Assembly (NCBI GenBank): GCA_025464795.1 | Contig: JAODNB010000152.1 | Coordinates: 1-8,110, forward strand | Length of the DNA stretch: 8,110 nt | Source: Frankiales bacterium | Lineage (GTDB): Bacteria > Actinomycetota > Actinomycetes > Mycobacteriales > SCTD01 | Direction: 5' to 3' | Shown here: positions 5,328 to 8,110 of the stretch, piece after piece | Layout: each line of letters starts with the position of its first letter | Position numbering within the stretch: the first letter of the stretch is position 1 | The notes under the pieces: model-generated | Told to the model about the DNA's origin: nothing | Databases searched by the model: none | The model's input: the letters and a program-made list of their open reading frames with translations, nothing else | Program-made: the position numbers and the translations under genes

Positions 5328-7163
5328 TCAGGAGTCGGTGGAGATCCCTCGGCGGCGCAGCGCAAGAGCTGCTCCCAGTGCACCGGCAGCGAGCAGGGCG
5401 CCGCCCTCCCCGAGGCCCGTTGCGGGAACCCGGTTACCGGTCCGGCCGTGCTCCGGAGCAGCAGGGACGGGCGCCGGGGCGGACAGCGAGAACGGAGCCC
5501 GGATGAGGAGCTCGACGTTGCGGTCCTCGACCTTGCCCCGCCGGGCGCTGGTCTGCTCCTGAGGGTCGTTGGCGGCGAGCTCTCGGGCGAGCGAGGCCAG
5601 CTGTGACGAGGACGTCAGTCGGCCTCCGTAGGACAGCGGGGCGGCGGCGTCGATGACGGTCCCGAACAGCGACAACGTGCCGTCGTGGTTGTCCACCAGC
5701 TCGAGCAGTCGCGCCTGCGACGGCCAGTCGATGTGCGAGGCCGTGTTGACCTCCCAGAACCCACCGCCCCCTCCAGCGCGCGGGTGAGCCGTGATCCGGT
5801 TGACGTGGGTGTGACCGTTGACCCACGCGACGACCTGCGGGTGCGCGAGCAGGAGCGTGCGGACGGCATCTCCGAGGACCCTGACGCCAGGGTCGTCGAC
5901 CGAGACGATCGGGTTGGTCATGGTCGCGATGGTGTGATGGCTGAAGACCAGGACCAGCTTCCGGGAGGACCGCTGGAGCAGTGCCGTCAGCCAGCTCAGC
6001 TGCGCCTGGTCGAGGGAGCCGTCGCTGTAGCCGTTCGGGTTCACGGTGTCGAGGACGACGCAGCGGACGAGCGGCGTCGGGTCGAAGGAGTAGTAGGCCG
6101 TCCCGCTCCTCAGGTTCTCGGACGTGTAGCCGTGACCCAGCGGCGTCCCGCCGGTGGTGAAGTGCTCCCGGATCGTCTCCGTCCGGGTCACGATCTTGCG
6201 GTTAGGGTCGGCGGTGACCAGCCGCGCCGGCCCGGTCGCGAGCTTCGCCAGGACGGTCGGGTCGCCCGCGGCGAGGTCCTGCGGAGAGACGCCCACCGGC
6301 AGCGAGGTGATCTTCAGCGGTCCGGTGGCCAGCGCGGAGAGCTGGAAGGACTGGGGGAAGTTGCCCTGCACGAGCCCGTCATGGTTGCCGTAGCAGGTGT
6401 ACCAGGGCCGGTTCAGCCCATGGGCGGCGTAAGGCCGGCGAGCGGCGTCCAGGAGACCCTTCACCACCGGGAAGCCGTACGTCCCGCGGACCTCGTCCTC
6501 CGCCTTGCCGTCCGGAGCCCCGTCCGGGTGCCAGTAGTGGACGTCGTACGACAGGGCGTCCTGGTCGTGCACGCCCTCCCACCTGGTCAGGTCGCCGCTG
6601 TCCGCGCGGACGGTCTTGCCGTCGAGCACGTCGATCTGCCACCGGACCTCGTTGTGCTGGCAGTTGTCGGCGTTGTCGCCGGTGCAGATGACGAAGGCCA
6701 ACCGGCCGCCGACGGCAGGCCCGCGTCCGACCTGCTCGACCGCAGCGACGATGCGGTCAGCCACCTGCGTCGTGAGCATCTCGTGCGGCCGGTAGGCAGC
6801 GCCGAAGATCAGCGGAGACCCTGGACCGTCGTTGTAGCGGTCCGCGAACTCGACCCGCGCAGGTGATTGGGCGTCGACCACATGGATGTCGGTGAGCTGC
6901 GCGAACGCGAGCAGGGCGGTCCGCCGGGTCGACCGGCCGGCCTGAGCGCGTACGCCGAGGTCCTGACGGACGACGTGGGGTTCCCCCGGGCCGCTGACGA
7001 GTTGGGCGTAGCCCTTCGCACCGGCAGGCTCCCGCACGATCGTGCTGCTGAGGGTGGTGTGGGCGGGCGCCACCGGACCCGCCGCAGCCGCCTGTCGGGC
7101 CGGGAAGGCAGCCAGCCCGACGACGGCTGCGCCCTTGATCGCGTCGCGACGGCTGATCTCCAC
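5328..7163 (-). CDS. Tat-exported metallophosphoesterase (TIGR03767-like)
   Basis: A 611-residue calcineurin-like phosphoesterase predicted to act outside the cytoplasm. The N terminus SRRDAIKGAAVVGLAAF is a twin-arginine signal (R5, R6) followed by an AAAA cleavage region near 25-28. The two-metal site is complete: TDIHVVD (D92, H94), TGDNADN (D163), YGNHD (N260, H261, D262), FSHH (H409, H410) and NGHTH (H451, H453). Length and layout resemble the actinobacterial family TIGR03767; I recall this from family features and have not searched. The tail has VPATG (579-583), a hydrophobic stretch 585-602 and RRR, like a cell-wall sorting signal or membrane anchor. The GTG at 7163 is the earliest possible start, as TGA lies in frame at 7178-7176. 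It heads an operon with the crcB pair, 6 nt downstream. Substrate is unknown; a phosphomonoester or phosphodiester is assumed. Confidence 0.9.
   Translation of the reverse strand: MEISRRDAIKGAAVVGLAAFPARQAAAAGPVAPAHTTLSSTIVREPAGAKGYAQLVSGPGEPHVVRQDLGVRAQAGRSTRRTALLAFAQLTDIHVVDAQSPARVEFADRYNDGPGSPLIFGAAYRPHEMLTTQVADRIVAAVEQVGRGPAVGGRLAFVICTGDNADNCQHNEVRWQIDVLDGKTVRADSGDLTRWEGVHDQDALSYDVHYWHPDGAPDGKAEDEVRGTYGFPVVKGLLDAARRPYAAHGLNRPWYTCYGNHDGLVQGNFPQSFQLSALATGPLKITSLPVGVSPQDLAAGDPTVLAKLATGPARLVTADPNRKIVTRTETIREHFTTGGTPLGHGYTSENLRSGTAYYSFDPTPLVRCVVLDTVNPNGYSDGSLDQAQLSWLTALLQRSSRKLVLVFSHHTIATMTNPIVSVDDPGVRVLGDAVRTLLLAHPQVVAWVNGHTHVNRITAHPRAGGGGGFWEVNTASHIDWPSQARLLELVDNHDGTLSLFGTVIDAAAPLSYGGRLTSSSQLASLARELAANDPQEQTSARRGKVEDRNVELLIRAPFSLSAPAPVPAAPEHGRTGNRVPATGLGEGGALLAAGALGAALALRRRGISTDS
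5415..5429 (-). other. Possible sortase-type sorting motif VPATG in the phosphoesterase tail
   Basis: These bases encode VPATG near the C terminus of the exported phosphoesterase, followed by about 18 hydrophobic residues and RRRGISTDS. This order (pentapeptide, hydrophobic helix, basic tail) is that of LPXTG-type cell-wall sorting signals; V replaces the usual L. The alternative is a plain C-terminal membrane anchor. No sortase gene is in the window. Confidence 0.45.
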
Positions 7164-7284
7164 CTCGGAAGCGTTTCACCTTCGCCTGCTGGTGTCTGCG
7201 ATGATCGGGGGGCAGGTGTAGGACGCTGTCCTGAGGGCAAGGTCCCTATGGCTCGTTCAGGCACTTCCGAGGGGGGATTCAGGC
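7164..7284. promoter_or_regulatory. Divergent intergenic region between phosphoesterase-crcB operon and anti-sigma gene
   Basis: This 121-nt gap separates two divergent start codons and must hold or border the promoters for both directions. A small inverted repeat, AGGAC-gct-GTCCT, is at 7220-7232. A 9-bp inverted pair, CCTCGGAAG (7163-7171) and CTTCCGAGG (7264-7272), lies at the two edges, each copy close to a start codon. GGGGGGA at 7271-7277, seven bases before ATG 7285, is a good ribosome site for the anti-sigma gene. I searched by eye for a SigF-type promoter (GTTT, spacer, GGGTAT) and for a standard -35/-10 pair in both directions and found no convincing match. No fluoride riboswitch core was recognised. 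Confidence 0.4.
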
Positions 7285-7683
7285 ATGACCACGACATCAG
7301 ACAGAGTGGTGCTCAGGCTGCCGGCCCAGAGCGCTTACCTGTCGGTGCTGCGCACGGCCACGGCGTCGCTGGCCTCGCGCCTGTCGTTCACGCTCGACGA
7401 CATCGAGGACCTCCGCATCGCGGTCGACGAGGCCTGCGCGATGCTCCTGTCCCAGGCGATCGCGGGAGCCGATCTCGAGTGCGCCTTCGAGCTGCTCCCT
7501 GACGCCATCGGCGTCTCCGTCACCGTCCCGACCGTCGACGGTGAGGTCCCCAGCAGGGACACCTTCGCGTGGACCGTGCTGACGGCGCTCGCGGGCGACG
7601 TCGATGCGACCGTCGACGTGGACAAGAACGTCACGATCACGCTGCTGAAGCACCCGATGAGCGACGAGGGCGCGGGCCTGTGA
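7285..7683 (+). CDS. rsbW: RsbW-like anti-sigma factor (HATPase-fold)
   Basis: A 132-residue cytosolic protein resembling actinobacterial RsbW/UsfX anti-sigma factors, which bind and block SigB/SigF-type sigma factors until an anti-anti-sigma partner displaces them. The N-terminal VVLRLPAQSAYLSVLRTATASLA and the helix DDIEDLRIAVDEACAMLL (38-55) fit this group. The position directly before a SigF-like gene, with a GTGA overlap, is the strongest support. In the N-box helix the residue four after E49 is M53 where kinases of this family have Asn, and I see no clear DxGxG loop, so ATP binding and kinase activity may be lost. ATG 7285 has GGGGGGA seven bases upstream. Target specificity is inferred from linkage. 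The symbol is by analogy only. Confidence 0.85.
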   Translation: MTTTSDRVVLRLPAQSAYLSVLRTATASLASRLSFTLDDIEDLRIAVDEACAMLLSQAIAGADLECAFELLPDAIGVSVTVPTVDGEVPSRDTFAWTVLTALAGDVDATVDVDKNVTITLLKHPMSDEGAGL

Positions 7684-8110
7684 CGACGCCTGCCAGCCCT
7701 GTCGACCTGCCCGCTGACCCCGCAGACGACCTGTCGCTCGATCCTGACGTCGTCGCGGCGACCGCTGAGGTGGCCTCCGGTCGCAGCGAGCGCATCGCCG
7801 CGGACCGGGCGCACGCCCGCGCGATGTTCGTCGAGCTGCACGCGCTGCCTGAGGGCGACCCGAAGCGCGCCGGTCTGCGCGACCAGCTCGTGGAGATCCA
7901 CCTGCCGCTCGTGGAGTACCTCGCCCGCCGCTTCCGGAACCGCGGCGAGCCCCTCGACGACCTCGTCCAGGTCGCGACGATCGGCCTCATCAAGAGCGTC
8001 GACCGCTTCGACCTCGAACGCGGCGTCGAGTTCTCGACCTACGCGACGCCGACCATCGTGGGCGAGATCAAGCGGCACTTCCGCGACAAGGGCTGGGCCA
8101 TCCGGGTCCC
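7680..8110 (+). CDS. sigF: SigB/SigF-family RNA polymerase sigma factor (3'-truncated)
   Basis: The first 143 residues of an alternative sigma factor of the SigB/SigF/SigG group, which directs RNA polymerase to stress-response or developmental promoters. No stop is reached before the window ends; full members are about 250-290 residues. The conserved region 2 is plain: HLPLVEYLARRFRNRGEPLDDLVQVATIGL (74-103), then KSVDRFDLERGVEFSTYATPTIVGEIKRHFRDKGW (105-139), covering core-binding and -10 recognition helices. The first 48 or so residues are an acidic, alanine-rich leader typical of variable sigma N termini. GTG 7680 overlaps the anti-sigma stop as GTGA and has GAGGG at 7666-7670; an internal ATG at 7824 is an alternative start but would leave less coupling. 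The linkage implies that the upstream RsbW-like protein is its inhibitor. The exact paralogue (SigF or SigB) is uncertain. Confidence 0.93.
   Translation, partial: MTTPASPVDLPADPADDLSLDPDVVAATAEVASGRSERIAADRAHARAMFVELHALPEGDPKRAGLRDQLVEIHLPLVEYLARRFRNRGEPLDDLVQVATIGLIKSVDRFDLERGVEFSTYATPTIVGEIKRHFRDKGWAIRV

Noticed and set aside
5685..6866. 393-codon open frame on the plus strand
   Set aside because: Antisense to the metallophosphoesterase, which has a Tat signal and every metal ligand. The plus-frame product is Val/Arg/Asp-rich with no recognisable motif.
7164..7284. Fluoride riboswitch before the operon containing crcB
   Set aside because: I looked on the minus strand for the conserved GGNGAUGG-like start and the pseudoknot core and could not find them; the region is also short for a leader plus promoter.
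1..8110. Mobile element, prophage, defence island, CRISPR, tRNA or rRNA
   Set aside because: No transposase, integrase, repeat array, cloverleaf or rRNA-like sequence was seen, and all large frames resolve to ordinary chromosomal gene families.

Overview
The window reads as chromosomal DNA of a high-GC actinobacterium. Codon third positions are strongly G/C, GTG starts are common, genes are packed with 4-nt stop/start overlaps, and the gene families are typical of actinomycetes: an RsbW-SigF style pair, paired CrcB proteins, and a Tat-exported metallophosphoesterase. The genus cannot be fixed from this sequence. I see no rRNA, tRNA, CRISPR array, transposase or phage gene, and no break in base composition suggesting recent transfer.

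Layout. Bases 1-2212 (+ strand) form one tightly packed run: the 3' part of a polar amino acid ABC transporter ATPase, an RmlC-family sugar epimerase, a histidine phosphatase and a GNAT acetyltransferase. Gaps are 4 nt, 22 nt and a 4-nt overlap. A 97-nt gap with a perfect 12-bp palindrome (2288-2299) precedes a 784-residue membrane GGDEF-EAL protein (2310-4664, + strand). Its GGDEF and EAL catalytic residues are intact, but it lacks the RxxD inhibitory site.

On the minus strand (4642-7163) lies a three-gene operon, transcribed right to left. It encodes a large Tat-exported metallophosphoesterase with a possible cell-wall sorting signal at its C terminus, then two different CrcB/Fluc fluoride channel subunits. 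The last crcB overlaps the end of the GGDEF-EAL gene by 23 bp, tail to tail. A 121-nt divergent intergenic region (7164-7284) separates this operon from an RsbW-like anti-sigma factor. That gene overlaps by 4 nt the start of a SigB/SigF-family sigma factor cut off by the window end.

How they work together. The clearest functional units are the fluoride-export pair, probably an obligate antiparallel heterodimer, and the anti-sigma/sigma pair that controls a general stress or developmental regulon. The c-di-GMP enzyme is a single-gene signalling unit. The left-hand run looks like housekeeping genes sharing a transcript rather than a defined pathway. I found no clear new defence or mobile system. 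The most interesting points are the asymmetric CrcB pair, the degenerate ATP site of the anti-sigma factor, the possible sortase-type tail on the Tat phosphoesterase, and the palindrome in front of the c-di-GMP gene.
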